A DNA stretch of 64,000 nt from an uncultured Pelagibacteraceae bacterium (GTDB lineage: Bacteria > Pseudomonadota > Alphaproteobacteria > Pelagibacterales > Pelagibacteraceae): contig CACIZB010000002.1 in the NCBI GenBank assembly GCA_902591025.1, positions 1 to 64,000 of the forward strand, in the 5' to 3' direction. Below the pieces are notes generated by a model, which was not told where the DNA came from, searched no databases, and was given only the letters and a program-made list of their open reading frames with translations. Positions 54,875 through 64,000 of this stretch are shown in pieces. Numbering within the stretch: the first letter of the stretch is position 1; each line of letters opens with the position of its first letter. The position numbers and the translations under genes were made by a program.

Positions 54875-55420
54875 CTATATTGGCTGTATTACCATTATCA
54901 TTTGTTTGCCATCAAATTTAGGGTGTAATTCAACCTTTCCAATATCTTTCATATCCTCTTTTATCTTTGACATAAGTTCATTTCCTAAATGTGAGTGTTG
55001 CAACTCTCTACCTCTAAATCTAATTGTGAATTTAACTTTATCACCTTTAGCAATAAATTTTTTTGCGTTTTTAACTTTAAACTCATAATCGTGGGTTTCT
55101 GTCACTGGCCGCATTTTAATTTCTTTTAAAGAAACAATTTTTTGTTTTTTTTTTGCAAGATTAGCTTTTTTTTGAGCATTGTATTTGAATTTTCCCATGT
55201 CCATAATTTTACACACTGGAGGATTTGCGTTAGGTGCAATTTCAATCAAGTCTAATCCTTGGTTCTTTGCCATTGTAATTGCTTCATTCGTATTAAGAGT
55301 ACCTAGATTTTCACCATCATTTGCAATCACTTGAACCTCAGGAGAAGAGATTCTATTATTAGATCTGGGACCACGATCTTTAGTTCTTCGTTGAAAGTAA
55401 TTTTGTTTAAAATCTACCAC
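54875..55420 (-). CDS. infC: translation initiation factor IF-3
   Basis: Prevents subunit joining and checks initiator tRNA. N-domain RISSPEVQVIANDGENLGTL and LDLIEIAPNANPPVCKIMDMGKFKY (given in part), linker, then a C-domain with KEIKMRPVTETHDYEFK. 181 residues. The start is GTG at 55420, abutting the thrS stop; a non-ATG start is usual for infC. No ATG fits the conserved N-terminus. Confidence 0.95.
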   Translation of the reverse strand: MVDFKQNYFQRRTKDRGPRSNNRISSPEVQVIANDGENLGTLNTNEAITMAKNQGLDLIEIAPNANPPVCKIMDMGKFKYNAQKKANLAKKKQKIVSLKEIKMRPVTETHDYEFKVKNAKKFIAKGDKVKFTIRFRGRELQHSHLGNELMSKIKEDMKDIGKVELHPKFDGKQMIMVIQPI

Positions 55421-57340
55421 TTAATTTGAAGATGCTTTATTTAAAGCAGAGAATGTTTTTAAAAATAAATTTAATTCCATATTTTCTTGTTTATCAGAAT
55501 CCAATCTTCTAATGGTTACTGAGTTACTGTCAACTTCTTTTTTACCACAAATTAATAAAATTGGGACTTTTGCAAGTGAATGTTCTCTGATTTTATAATT
55601 CAAGTTGTGATTCTTTAAATCAACTTTTGAACTCATTCCTGCTTGTTTAATCTTTTTTGATACCTCTAAAGCATAATCTTCAAAATCTTCTGAAATAGGA
55701 ATCACAACTGTTTGTAATGGTGAAATCCAAAATGGAAATTTCCCTGCGTAATTCTCAATTAAAATACCAATAAATCTTTCGAGCGATCCAAACAATGCTC
55801 TATGTAACATCACTGGAACTTTTTTGGTTCCATCTTTATCTACGTAAGTAGCACCTAATCTACCGGGTAAATTAAAATCAACCTGCAAAGTTCCACATTG
55901 CCAATCTCTTCCTATAGCATCTCTTAAAACAAACTCAATCTTAGGTCCATAAAATGCACCTTCGCCTTTATTGATAGAATATTCTAATTTAGTAGCTTTT
56001 ACAGCTTCTAATAAAGCTGCTTCAGCTTTATCCCAGACGTCATCATCTCCAACTCTTGTCTCTGGTCTATCAGAGTATTTGAGAATAACATTTTCAAAAC
56101 CTAAATCCTTATAAATTCCCAAGATTAGATCAGTTACAGTTAAACATTCCTTTGTAATTTGATCTTCAGTACAAAATATATGGGCATCATCTTGTGTGAA
56201 TGCCCTTACTCTTAGAAGACCATGAAGTGCACCAGAAGGCTCATAACGATGGACCTTTCCAAACTCAGACATTTTTAATGGTAAATCTTTATAACTTTTA
56301 AGACCTTGATTAAAAACCTCAATACAGCCAGGACAGTTCATTGGCTTTATGGCAAATATTTTTTCATCTGGGGTAGTTGATGTATACATATTTGCTCCAA
56401 ATTTTTCCCAATGACCAGATTTTTCCCACATACTTCTATCTAAAACTTCTGGCGTATTTATTTCTTTATAACCTGCAATTTCTTGTTTCATTTTCATGTA
56501 ATTTATTAACTTTTGAAATAGGGTCCATCCCTTCTCGTGCCAGAAAACAGACCCTGGGCTTTCTTCTCTAAAATGAAACAAATCCATTTCTTTTCCAAGT
56601 TTTCTATGATCTCTTTTTTCAGCTTCTTGGATTCTATTTAAATAATCTTCTAAATCTTTTTTTGACGCCCAACTTGTTCCATAAATTCTCTGTAACATTT
56701 CATTTTTTGAATCTCCACGCCAGTAAGCTCCGGCGACTTTTGTTAATTTAAAAGCCTTACCGATTTTACCAGATGATAAAAGATGAGGACCCCTGCATAA
56801 ATCATGCCAAGTTTCACCATGATAATAAACAGACAGCTCTTCGTCTTGAGGAATACTCTCTATTATTTCAGCTTTATATTTTTCTCCAATTTTTTTGAAA
56901 TGCTCAATTGCTTTTTCTCTTTTCCAAACTTCTCTTCTTGTTTTGATGTCTTTATCAATTATTTCTGCCATTCTTTTTTCAATTTTTTTTAAGTCATCCT
57001 CAGTAAATGGCTCTTTTCTCGCAAAGTCATAATAGAAACCATTTTCAATTACTGGTCCAATCGTCACTTGCGTACCAGGATATAACTCTTGCACAGCCAT
57101 TGCCATAATATGTGCAGCGTCATGCCTAATAACTTCTAATCCTTCAGGATCTTTAGAAGTAAAAATTTTTACTAAAGAATCCTTATTTATGGAAAAATAC
57201 AAATCTTTTAGTTCTCCATTTACGCTCATAATTAAAGCTTGTTTAGATAATGACTTACTTATCTTCTGAGCGATTTCTAATCCTGTGACCTCTTTTGAAA
57301 AGTTTAGATTTTTTCCATCAGGTAGTGTTATATTAGGCAT
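55421..57340 (-). CDS. thrS: threonyl-tRNA synthetase
   Basis: Class II synthetase with TGS domain (1-60), editing domain (HDAAHIMAMAVQELYPG, then the YYHGETWHDLCRGPH cluster), catalytic core (PMNCPGC, LPLKMSEFGKVHRYEPSGA, GLLRVRAFTQDDAH) and anticodon domain (VVIPISEDFEDYAL). 639 residues. First of the thrS-infC-rpmI-rplT-pheST run; it overlaps the upstream glycosyltransferase by 8 bases. Confidence 0.96.
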   Translation of the reverse strand: MPNITLPDGKNLNFSKEVTGLEIAQKISKSLSKQALIMSVNGELKDLYFSINKDSLVKIFTSKDPEGLEVIRHDAAHIMAMAVQELYPGTQVTIGPVIENGFYYDFARKEPFTEDDLKKIEKRMAEIIDKDIKTRREVWKREKAIEHFKKIGEKYKAEIIESIPQDEELSVYYHGETWHDLCRGPHLLSSGKIGKAFKLTKVAGAYWRGDSKNEMLQRIYGTSWASKKDLEDYLNRIQEAEKRDHRKLGKEMDLFHFREESPGSVFWHEKGWTLFQKLINYMKMKQEIAGYKEINTPEVLDRSMWEKSGHWEKFGANMYTSTTPDEKIFAIKPMNCPGCIEVFNQGLKSYKDLPLKMSEFGKVHRYEPSGALHGLLRVRAFTQDDAHIFCTEDQITKECLTVTDLILGIYKDLGFENVILKYSDRPETRVGDDDVWDKAEAALLEAVKATKLEYSINKGEGAFYGPKIEFVLRDAIGRDWQCGTLQVDFNLPGRLGATYVDKDGTKKVPVMLHRALFGSLERFIGILIENYAGKFPFWISPLQTVVIPISEDFEDYALEVSKKIKQAGMSSKVDLKNHNLNYKIREHSLAKVPILLICGKKEVDSNSVTIRRLDSDKQENMELNLFLKTFSALNKASSN

Positions 57341-58490
57341 TTAATAATCTTTTATACTCTGAATAAGTAGAAAAACACATTTTTTCAACATTAAATTTTT
57401 TAATAACGTTTTTTCTACCCTGTTGACCTAATAATTTAAGAGAAGTTTCGTCCATAGTTATAACTTTGAGAATTTTTTTACTCAAAGAATTTGGACTACC
57501 AGACTCAAATAGAAAACCAGATTTTTCATCAATTATTGTCTCATTTGAACCACCAATATTGCTAGCTATGATTAATTTTTCCATAGATTGTGCTTCAACT
57601 GCTACTCTTCCAAATGCTTCGGGTTCAATGGAAGGAGAAATAACTATGTCAGAAACTTTGTAAGCCAAGGCCATATCTTTACAGTGATCTATAAATTTAA
57701 TTTGATTGGTCAAACGGTATTGCTCAGTTAAACGAATTAGTTTTTTTTTATATAAATTTCTACCCTGATCACTTCCTAATATAATAACATGAAAAGCTTC
57801 ATAACCTAATTCAACATTAACCAAATTAATTGCTTCAATTAACATTTCATGTCCTTTCCAAGGCGTAAGTCTACCAGGCACTAAAATAATCTTTTTTTCT
57901 TTATTAATTTCCCATTTTTGAAGTAGTTTTTTTTCTTCGCTTTCTAATTTTGTTGTTGGATCAAAATAATCGACATTAATACCTCGAAAGATTACTAAAA
58001 ATTTTTTCTTAGGATCTAAATATTTTGAATAGTGGTCTTTAATATGTGAAAATATAAAGTTAGATCCTGCAATGATTAAATCTGATCTTACCATAACAGA
58101 ATTATAAATTTTTTTAATTGAACCAATAAAATTGTAAGTGCCATGAAATGTTGTAACAAATTTTCTACCAGTTAATTTTGTTGCTAACAAACAAGACCAA
58201 GCTGGCGCACGACTTCTCGCATGGACTATTGAGATATTAAAAAATAAAATTATTCCAACTAAGATAATTGCATTTATCAAAATTAAAATTGGATTTTTAC
58301 TGTTCACAGGTAATCTAATAACCTTTACCTTTTTTTTGTTGATAAACTTTAATAATTCTCCACCACTAGTTACTATAAAAGATTTGCAGTTATTTTCTGC
58401 TAAGTAATGAGCAATGTCATAACAACCAGTCTCTGCACCCCCGTAGCCTAATTTTGGTATAACTTGTAAAACTTTTATATTAGATGACAT
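57333..58490 (-). CDS. GT4-family glycosyltransferase
   Basis: 385 residues, GT-B fold. The N-terminus has KLGYGGAETGCYDIAHYLAE (glycine-rich loop), and there is a hydrophobic helix near residues 69-84. The C-terminal nucleotide-sugar region has VPGRLTPWKGHEMLIEA, SDIVISPSIEPEAFGRVAVE (EX7E) and SNIGGSNETI. Probably adds a sugar to a cell-surface glycan. It reads into thrS with an 8-base overlap, an unusual partner. Divergent from the hydrolase gene across 42 bases. Confidence 0.88.
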   Translation of the reverse strand: MSSNIKVLQVIPKLGYGGAETGCYDIAHYLAENNCKSFIVTSGGELLKFINKKKVKVIRLPVNSKNPILILINAIILVGIILFFNISIVHARSRAPAWSCLLATKLTGRKFVTTFHGTYNFIGSIKKIYNSVMVRSDLIIAGSNFIFSHIKDHYSKYLDPKKKFLVIFRGINVDYFDPTTKLESEEKKLLQKWEINKEKKIILVPGRLTPWKGHEMLIEAINLVNVELGYEAFHVIILGSDQGRNLYKKKLIRLTEQYRLTNQIKFIDHCKDMALAYKVSDIVISPSIEPEAFGRVAVEAQSMEKLIIASNIGGSNETIIDEKSGFLFESGSPNSLSKKILKVITMDETSLKLLGQQGRKNVIKKFNVEKMCFSTYSEYKRLLNA

Positions 58491-58532
58491 TTGATATGAT
58501 TATATAATAATAGATAAAACTAATAAACTTTA

Positions 58533-59279
58533 ATGACGAACTTTAAATACTTGAAATTAACAAAATCTAAAAAAATAAGATACTTGATGAAAGGACAAAA
58601 AAACAGTGACTATGTCGTTTTTTTACACGGTTTTATGTCAGATTTAGAGGGAAAAAAACCTAAAACATTTTTTAATTTTGCAAAAAGAAATAAAATAGGT
58701 TTTCTTGCACTTGAATACTCAGGTCATGGTAGGTCATCAGGAAAATTTACCAAAGGAAATATATCAAAATGGTCAAATGAAACTAAATTTTTAATTAAAA
58801 AATTAATTAAAAAAAATAGATTTATTTTAGTTGGTTCAAGCATGGGTTCGTGGATATCTTTAAATCAGTTCAAATTTTTTGAGAAACAAATTAAAGGCTT
58901 CTTAGGAATTGGATCAGCTCCTGAATTTTTAGAAAAATTGATGTGGAAAAAATTTTCAAAAAAAATCAAAAAAGAATTAATAAAAACTGGAGTTTATAAT
59001 CTCAAACATGGAGATTTCATTTATCCAATAACTCATCAACTGGTTAAAGATGGAAGAAAAAATAAAGTTTTAGAAAAAAAGATTAGAGCAAAATTAAAAG
59101 TAACAATGATTCATGGTCAGAAAGATGAAGTTGTTCCCGTCTCTTTTTCTAGAAAAATCCTTAAAATTTTTAGTAACGCAGAGAAGAAACTTGTTATTAT
59201 TAAAAATGGAGATCATAGCCTTTCCTCTCCTAAATGTTTAAAAATATTAGAAAAAGAGCTAAAAAAAATTATTAACTAA
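58533..59279 (+). CDS. alpha/beta hydrolase
   Basis: 248 residues. Oxyanion segment FLHGFMSDLEGKK, nucleophile elbow GSSMGSW, acid in HGQKDEVVP and base in NGDHSLS form a complete Ser-Asp-His triad. Similar to short bacterial esterase/carboxylesterase proteins without signal peptide. Substrate unknown. Converges with gltB and overlaps it by 8 bases. Confidence 0.85.
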   Translation: MTNFKYLKLTKSKKIRYLMKGQKNSDYVVFLHGFMSDLEGKKPKTFFNFAKRNKIGFLALEYSGHGRSSGKFTKGNISKWSNETKFLIKKLIKKNRFILVGSSMGSWISLNQFKFFEKQIKGFLGIGSAPEFLEKLMWKKFSKKIKKELIKTGVYNLKHGDFIYPITHQLVKDGRKNKVLEKKIRAKLKVTMIHGQKDEVVPVSFSRKILKIFSNAEKKLVIIKNGDHSLSSPKCLKILEKELKKIIN

Positions 59280-62200
59280 CTTCTTTAATTTTTGGATTTA
59301 AAGAAATCGGGTTTTCTAACTTATCGATCATTTCTTTTGGACAGACTTGCAAGAAGTTTTTAATTTCTTCATCAAAATTTGATATTATCTGTTTTGATAA
59401 ATTAGAATTTGTTTCTTTATGATGATCTTGGATCAATTTCTTAAGAATACTTTTCCAATAATCTGTTTCTACTTCCTGCCAAACAATGGTCTCTTCATTT
59501 ACTTTTTTTTCAAATTCATGATCTTTATCATAAATAAATGCCATTCCTCCTGTCATACCAGCACCAAAATTATCTCCAACTTTCCCCAAAATGACTATTG
59601 TACCCCCTGTCATATATTCACAGCCATTCGAGTCACATCCTTCTATCACTGCTACTGCTCCAGAATTTCTTACTGCAAATCTATCTCCAGCCTGTCCGGC
59701 AGCATAAAGTTTTCCTGACGTAGCACCATATAAAACTGTATTTCCTATTATAGTGTTTTCATGTGATATCAAATTACTTTCCTCTGGAAGTTTAATTATA
59801 ATTGTTGCTCCAGATAATCCTTTGCCAACATAATCATTTGCATCACCCTTTAAGTCTAATTTTAGACCTTTTGACGAAAAAGCACCAAAAGATTGTCCAG
59901 CTGAACCTTTGAATTTTAAAGTTAAAAAATTTTCATGTAATTTTTCATATCCATATTTTTTATACAAATTATGTGAAATTCTTGTTCCTACTGCTCGATG
60001 AGTATTTTCAATAATAAACTCTTTATCTATTTTTTCAGAACTATCTAATTTTTTTTCAATCTCTGGCCAAATTTTTTGATCTAAAGTATCAGGCACAGTA
60101 TTGATCTCCATTTTGTCACAATATCTTTTGTGACTTCCTGGATCTGCTTGAACAAATAATGGGTTTAAATCCAAATCATCCAGATTTGAGGAACCTTTGT
60201 TAACTTGCATTAGTAAATCAGTTCTACCTATTATTTCGTTTAAAGACCTAAATCCTAAATTAGCCAAAATTTCTCTTACCTCTGTAGCAATGAAGGTAAA
60301 TAAGTTTACTATTTTGTCTGGAGTTCCAGTAAATTTTTCTCTTAATTTATCATCTTGAGTACAGACACCTACTGGACAAGTATTCGAATGACACTGCCTT
60401 ACCATTATACATCCCATTGCAACTAAGGCCGTTGTTGCTACTCCATATTCTTCTGCACCCATCATTGCAGCTATAACGACATCTCTTCCAGTTTTAATTC
60501 CACCATCAGTTCTCAAGGTAACTTTATGTCTTAAATTATTTAAAGTCAGAACTTGATTTGCCTCTGTGAGACCCATTTCCCAAGGGATACCGACATACTT
60601 AACACTCGTTTGTGGCGTTGCTCCTGTCCCTCCATTATGGCCGGAAATCAAAATTATATCCGCCTTGGCTTTAGCAACCCCTGCAGCAATTGTGCCAATA
60701 CCAGATGAAGCTACTAATTTAACACCAACTCTTGCGTTAGGATTTATTTGTTTAAGGTCATAAATTAGCTGAGCAAGATCCTCTATTGAATAAATGTCAT
60801 GATGAGGTGGAGGGGAAATTAGTGTCACTCCTGGCGTTGAGTGTCTTAATTTAGCAATCTCTTTTGTTACTTTAAAACCAGGTAATTGACCACCTTCACC
60901 AGGTTTTGCACCTTGGGCAATTTTAATCTCTATTTCATTACAATTATTTAAATAATTTATTGTTACACCAAATCTTGCAGAAGCAATTTGTTTAACCCTT
61001 GAGTTTGCACTATCCCCGCTATCCATTTTCCTGAATCTATTTTCATCCTCTCCACCCTCCCCACTACAAGAGGCACCTTTAATTCTATTCATTCCTATCG
61101 CCAAAGTTTCATGAGCTTCTTTTGACAAAGCTCCATGAGACATACTTCCACTCCCAAATCTTTTAAGTATTTTCTCTATAGGTTCAACCATTGTTAAATC
61201 AATTGATGGACCTAATTTTTTTTTTCTAAAATTAATCAGATCTCTTAAATTAATTGGTGGTAAGTTATATATCCCTTCAGCATATTTTTTATAAGCTTGA
61301 TATGAGTTTGAGCCAACTGCGCTTTGTAACAAGTGAATTAATTTTCCTTGATATTGATGTGTTTCACCATTTTTTCTATATCGATAAATACCACCAATTG
61401 GTAACACTGTATCAGTGCTCTCGAATGCCTCTTTATGAATTTGACGTATTTTTTTTTCAATACCGTTAAGTCCAATGCCAGATATTTTTGAAAGCACACC
61501 TGGAAAATAATCATCAACTATAGTCCTACTTAATCCAACTGTCTCAAAATTACATCCTCCTCTGTATGAGCTTAGAACAGATATTCCCATTTTAGACATT
61601 ATTTTTAAAAGGCCGGAGTTTACAGATTTAATATATCTTAGTACACATTCATCAAAACCATACTGATCAAATAGTTTCTTCTCATATCGCTGAAACAAAC
61701 TATCAAAAGCCAAATATGGATTTATCGTTGTTGCACCAACTCCAATTAATGTTGCAAAAGAATGGGTATCCAAAGCCTCACCTGATTGCACATTTATTGA
61801 AACATATCCTCTTAATTTTTTATCTATTAAAAAGGTATTTATTGCGCCAACGCATAATAACATTGGTATTGGCAATTTTTTCGAAGAGATTTCTTTATCG
61901 CTTAAAATTATTTGTGTAATTCCTTGTCTTACAGCAATTTCTGCTTCACGTTGAATTCTTCCAATAGCGCCTAATAAATTTTCCTCATTTGAAAAAGTGC
62001 AATCAATAGACAGTGAATTATTTCCAAAAAAATTAATAAATTTATTAAATTGCGAGTTGGAAAGTATCGGACTATTTAAAACGTATATATTTTCCTTTGT
62101 TAAAGTATCAAAGTCAAGAATGTTGCCTAAATTTCCAAATCTTGTTTTTAGACTCATGACTTTATTTTCACGTAGAGAGTCTATCGGTGGATTTGTTACT

Positions 62201-63777
62201 TGACTAAAGTTTTGTCTAAAGAAATGATAAAGTGGTCTATATTTATCAGATAAAACTGCTAGAGGTGTATCATCTCCCATAGAACCGGTTGCTTCTTTTG
62301 CATCTTCTGCCATTGGGTGTAAGATTAATTCTAAATCTTCTAAACTTACCCCAAACGCATGTTGTCTTCTTCTTAACTCATCTCCACTAAATTGATTTTT
62401 TTCATTAGCGATCGTTAACTTTTCATCAAGGTCAATTATTTGCGAGTTAAAATGTTTAAATTCTTTAGCTAAGTAATCTTTAATTTGATCATTTGAAAAA
62501 ATTTTTCCTTTTTCAATTTTTATACCTATAATTTCACCTGGGCCTAATCTACCTTTAGAAAGAATTTTTTTTTCATTAAGTTGGATCATGCCTGTTTCAG
62601 ATCCAGCAAAAAGTAGTTTGTCTTTAGTGATTGCATATCTTAATGGTCTTAAACCGTTTCTATCATTAGCAGCAATTACCCATTCATTATCTGTAGCAGC
62701 TATTGCTGCAGGTCCATCCCACGGTTCCATTGTGCTATTTAAAAAGTTAAATAATTGTTGATGACTTTTTGGTAAAGTTTTATTCTTTTTTGACCAAGCA
62801 TCGGGCACTAACATTAATTTAGCTAAAGGTGCAGGCTGTCCTGATTTATTTAATAGCTCAAAGACATTATCTAATGCAGCAGAGTCAGATACTCCTTTTC
62901 GAATTACAGGCTTTAAATTATTTATATCCTCAAAAAGTGGGCTCTTCATCTCTTGTTCATGAACCTTCATCCAGTTTTTATTTCCCCTGTACGTATTAAT
63001 TTCTCCATTATGAGCAACAGCTCTAAAAGGCTGAGCTAAACTCCAACTTGGAGCGGTATTGGTTGAAAATCTTTGGTGAAAGATTGCAAATCTGGAGACA
63101 AATCTTTTGTCTTTCAAATCTAAATAGAAATCAGAGATAGCCTCAGCTAAAAACATTCCTTTATAGATTATAGATTTTGAACTGAAAGAGCATATGTAAA
63201 AATTGTTTAAAGATTGCTCAAAAGCTTTATTCTCAATTTTTTTTCGAGTTTCGTAAATTTTTCTCTCTAGTTCTTTGTCAACTAAGTTTATGTCGTTGGA
63301 TTTAAATAAAACTTGAATTATTTCAGGCATTGTTTGTAAAGCCTTTTCACCCAGGACTTTTGGGTCAACTGGAACTTGTCTCCATCCGTAGATACTAAAA
63401 TGATTTTTGGTCAACTCACTTTCTACAATAGTTTTGCAACTTTCTTGTGAGGAATAGTCATTCCTTGGTAAAAAAATCATACCAACACATATATCTGCAT
63501 TATCATAGTCATGACCTGTAACTTCAATTTTTTCTATAAAAAAATCTTTTGGTATCTCCAAATGTATTCCGGCTCCATCACCTGTTTTACCATCAGCGTC
63601 CACAGCTCCTCTATGCCAAACCGCTTTTAGCGCTTCAATTCCATAATCAACAACAGTTCTTGATTTTTTTCCCTCCGTAGAGGCAATAAGTCCTACTCCA
63701 CAGGCATCATGCTCCATTTCTTTGGAATAGATATTATTCTTACTTAATAGTTCTAAGTTTTTTTTATATATTTCCAT
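59272..63777 (-). CDS. gltB: glutamate synthase large subunit
   Basis: Makes two glutamates from glutamine and 2-oxoglutarate with GltD. A short propeptide precedes the nucleophile Cys26 (MEHDACGVG), so the mature protein probably starts there. A class II amidotransferase domain (to about 430), central domain, FMN-binding TIM barrel (SGHNGGTGATP), 3Fe-4S cysteines (CHSNTCPVGVCTQ) and the C-terminal beta-helix (GANDYVG-like GDANDYVGKGLSG, YMTGGTIVILG) follow. 1501 residues. The gltD stop overlaps its ATG by one base, so the order is gltD-gltB. Confidence 0.95.
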   Translation of the reverse strand: MEIYKKNLELLSKNNIYSKEMEHDACGVGLIASTEGKKSRTVVDYGIEALKAVWHRGAVDADGKTGDGAGIHLEIPKDFFIEKIEVTGHDYDNADICVGMIFLPRNDYSSQESCKTIVESELTKNHFSIYGWRQVPVDPKVLGEKALQTMPEIIQVLFKSNDINLVDKELERKIYETRKKIENKAFEQSLNNFYICSFSSKSIIYKGMFLAEAISDFYLDLKDKRFVSRFAIFHQRFSTNTAPSWSLAQPFRAVAHNGEINTYRGNKNWMKVHEQEMKSPLFEDINNLKPVIRKGVSDSAALDNVFELLNKSGQPAPLAKLMLVPDAWSKKNKTLPKSHQQLFNFLNSTMEPWDGPAAIAATDNEWVIAANDRNGLRPLRYAITKDKLLFAGSETGMIQLNEKKILSKGRLGPGEIIGIKIEKGKIFSNDQIKDYLAKEFKHFNSQIIDLDEKLTIANEKNQFSGDELRRRQHAFGVSLEDLELILHPMAEDAKEATGSMGDDTPLAVLSDKYRPLYHFFRQNFSQVTNPPIDSLRENKVMSLKTRFGNLGNILDFDTLTKENIYVLNSPILSNSQFNKFINFFGNNSLSIDCTFSNEENLLGAIGRIQREAEIAVRQGITQIILSDKEISSKKLPIPMLLCVGAINTFLIDKKLRGYVSINVQSGEALDTHSFATLIGVGATTINPYLAFDSLFQRYEKKLFDQYGFDECVLRYIKSVNSGLLKIMSKMGISVLSSYRGGCNFETVGLSRTIVDDYFPGVLSKISGIGLNGIEKKIRQIHKEAFESTDTVLPIGGIYRYRKNGETHQYQGKLIHLLQSAVGSNSYQAYKKYAEGIYNLPPINLRDLINFRKKKLGPSIDLTMVEPIEKILKRFGSGSMSHGALSKEAHETLAIGMNRIKGASCSGEGGEDENRFRKMDSGDSANSRVKQIASARFGVTINYLNNCNEIEIKIAQGAKPGEGGQLPGFKVTKEIAKLRHSTPGVTLISPPPHHDIYSIEDLAQLIYDLKQINPNARVGVKLVASSGIGTIAAGVAKAKADIILISGHNGGTGATPQTSVKYVGIPWEMGLTEANQVLTLNNLRHKVTLRTDGGIKTGRDVVIAAMMGAEEYGVATTALVAMGCIMVRQCHSNTCPVGVCTQDDKLREKFTGTPDKIVNLFTFIATEVREILANLGFRSLNEIIGRTDLLMQVNKGSSNLDDLDLNPLFVQADPGSHKRYCDKMEINTVPDTLDQKIWPEIEKKLDSSEKIDKEFIIENTHRAVGTRISHNLYKKYGYEKLHENFLTLKFKGSAGQSFGAFSSKGLKLDLKGDANDYVGKGLSGATIIIKLPEESNLISHENTIIGNTVLYGATSGKLYAAGQAGDRFAVRNSGAVAVIEGCDSNGCEYMTGGTIVILGKVGDNFGAGMTGGMAFIYDKDHEFEKKVNEETIVWQEVETDYWKSILKKLIQDHHKETNSNLSKQIISNFDEEIKNFLQVCPKEMIDKLENPISLNPKIKEVS

Positions 63778-64000
63778 TATGCTACTCTTGTTTTTTTCAA
63801 TTCGATATCTTTAAGATAGTTTTTCATTGCTTGTGCCGCATCCCGTCCATCTTTGATAGCCCATACTACTAATGAGGCTCCTCTAACAATATCTCCAGCT
63901 GCAAAAACACCATCTAGATTTGTTTGCATTGTATCAAAATCTGTCTTGATAGTTCCCCATTTAGTAACTTGTAATTCTTTTGCATCAAATAAATGGGGTA
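63777..64000 (-). CDS. gltD: glutamate synthase small subunit, C-terminal part
   Basis: About 74 residues run off the right edge, ending at TAA 63779-63777. The end reads [19 protein letters not shown] and [10 protein letters not shown], the FAD/NAD-binding tail of GltD-type oxidoreductases. It overlaps the gltB start by one base (TAATG), which supports co-translation of the two subunits. The N-terminus is outside the window. Confidence 0.9.
   Translation of the reverse strand, partial: PHLFDAKELQVTKWGTIKTDFDTMQTNLDGVFAAGDIVRGASLVVWAIKDGRDAAQAMKNYLKDIELKKTRVA

Noticed and set aside
59419..62203. Several plus-strand frames of 65-99 codons opposite gltB
   Set aside because: They are shadows of a clear 1501-residue gene in A+T-rich DNA and show no start context or known motifs.

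Overview
The window is strongly A+T-rich, nearly all coding, and built from overlapping or abutting genes with single-copy tRNAs in between. Its gene orders are alphaproteobacterial: lptB-aroA-rpsA-ihfB, trpFBA-accD-folC, murA-DUF2948-hisD, rpmH-rnpA-yidD-yidC-argB, aroK-aroB/bolA-dnaJ-like-cobS-cobT, thrS-infC-rpmI-rplT-pheS-pheT-lepA. Together with the reduced spacers this points to a streamlined marine SAR11 (Pelagibacterales, Candidatus Pelagibacter-like) chromosome. No rRNA operon, CRISPR array, insertion sequence, integrase or prophage is visible, and no stretch above about 300 bases lacks a gene.

Layout. 1-9970 (+): the end of an LptA/LptC-type gene, lptB, aroA, rpsA, ihfB, pyrF, then trpF-trpB-trpA-accD-folC. 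A perfect 23-bp tandem duplication sits exactly on the pyrF/trpF ATGA junction. 9967-13614 (-): thioredoxin and a three-gene nuclease block (rmuC, a PD-(D/E)XK exonuclease, exonuclease I). 13762-21556 (-): a histidine/translation block (hisG, hisZ, hisS, tRNA-His, cold-shock gene, tRNA-Phe, infA, hisD, DUF2948, murA, dcd and two tiny basic proteins). 21659-23735: tRNA-Thr and two membrane proteins. 23829-31229 (+): the rpmH-yidC set, argB, a HAD nucleotidase, dapD, dapE, an HDAC-family amidohydrolase and a SET-domain protein. 31219-35357 (-): truA, fmt, def, a large exported protein of unknown function and a small one-TM protein. 35415-40575 (+, with bolA on -): aroK, aroB, a J-domain protein, cobS, cobT. 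40572-43909 (-): a RegB-type redox sensor kinase and gyrB. 43995-48926: a small surface-sugar island (rfbA, rfbC, rfbD-like, two methyltransferases, a GT17 glycosyltransferase) around tRNA-Ser. 48928-58490 (-): lepA, pheT, pheS, rplT, rpmI, infC, thrS and a GT4 glycosyltransferase. 58533-64000: an alpha/beta hydrolase, gltB and the end of gltD.

Most genes are core metabolism and translation. Points worth attention: the 23-bp duplication, which converts an ATGA stop/start overlap into two ATGA steps joined by an 8-codon micro-ORF; a TrpA/TrpB pair altered together at active-site and interface loops; an AccD zinc ribbon whose first CxxC is contracted to CC; a tRNA-His without G-1/C73 placed 5 nt before hisS; a neighbouring HDAC-like/SET-domain pair; CobS/CobT with no corrin pathway genes around them; and a compact nuclease operon. 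Several initiation sites were corrected from sequence: hisS, trxA, the PD-(D/E)XK gene and the DUF2948 gene start at ATGs inside their longest frames, while ihfB, sbcB-like, infA and cobS appear to use TTG and infC GTG.
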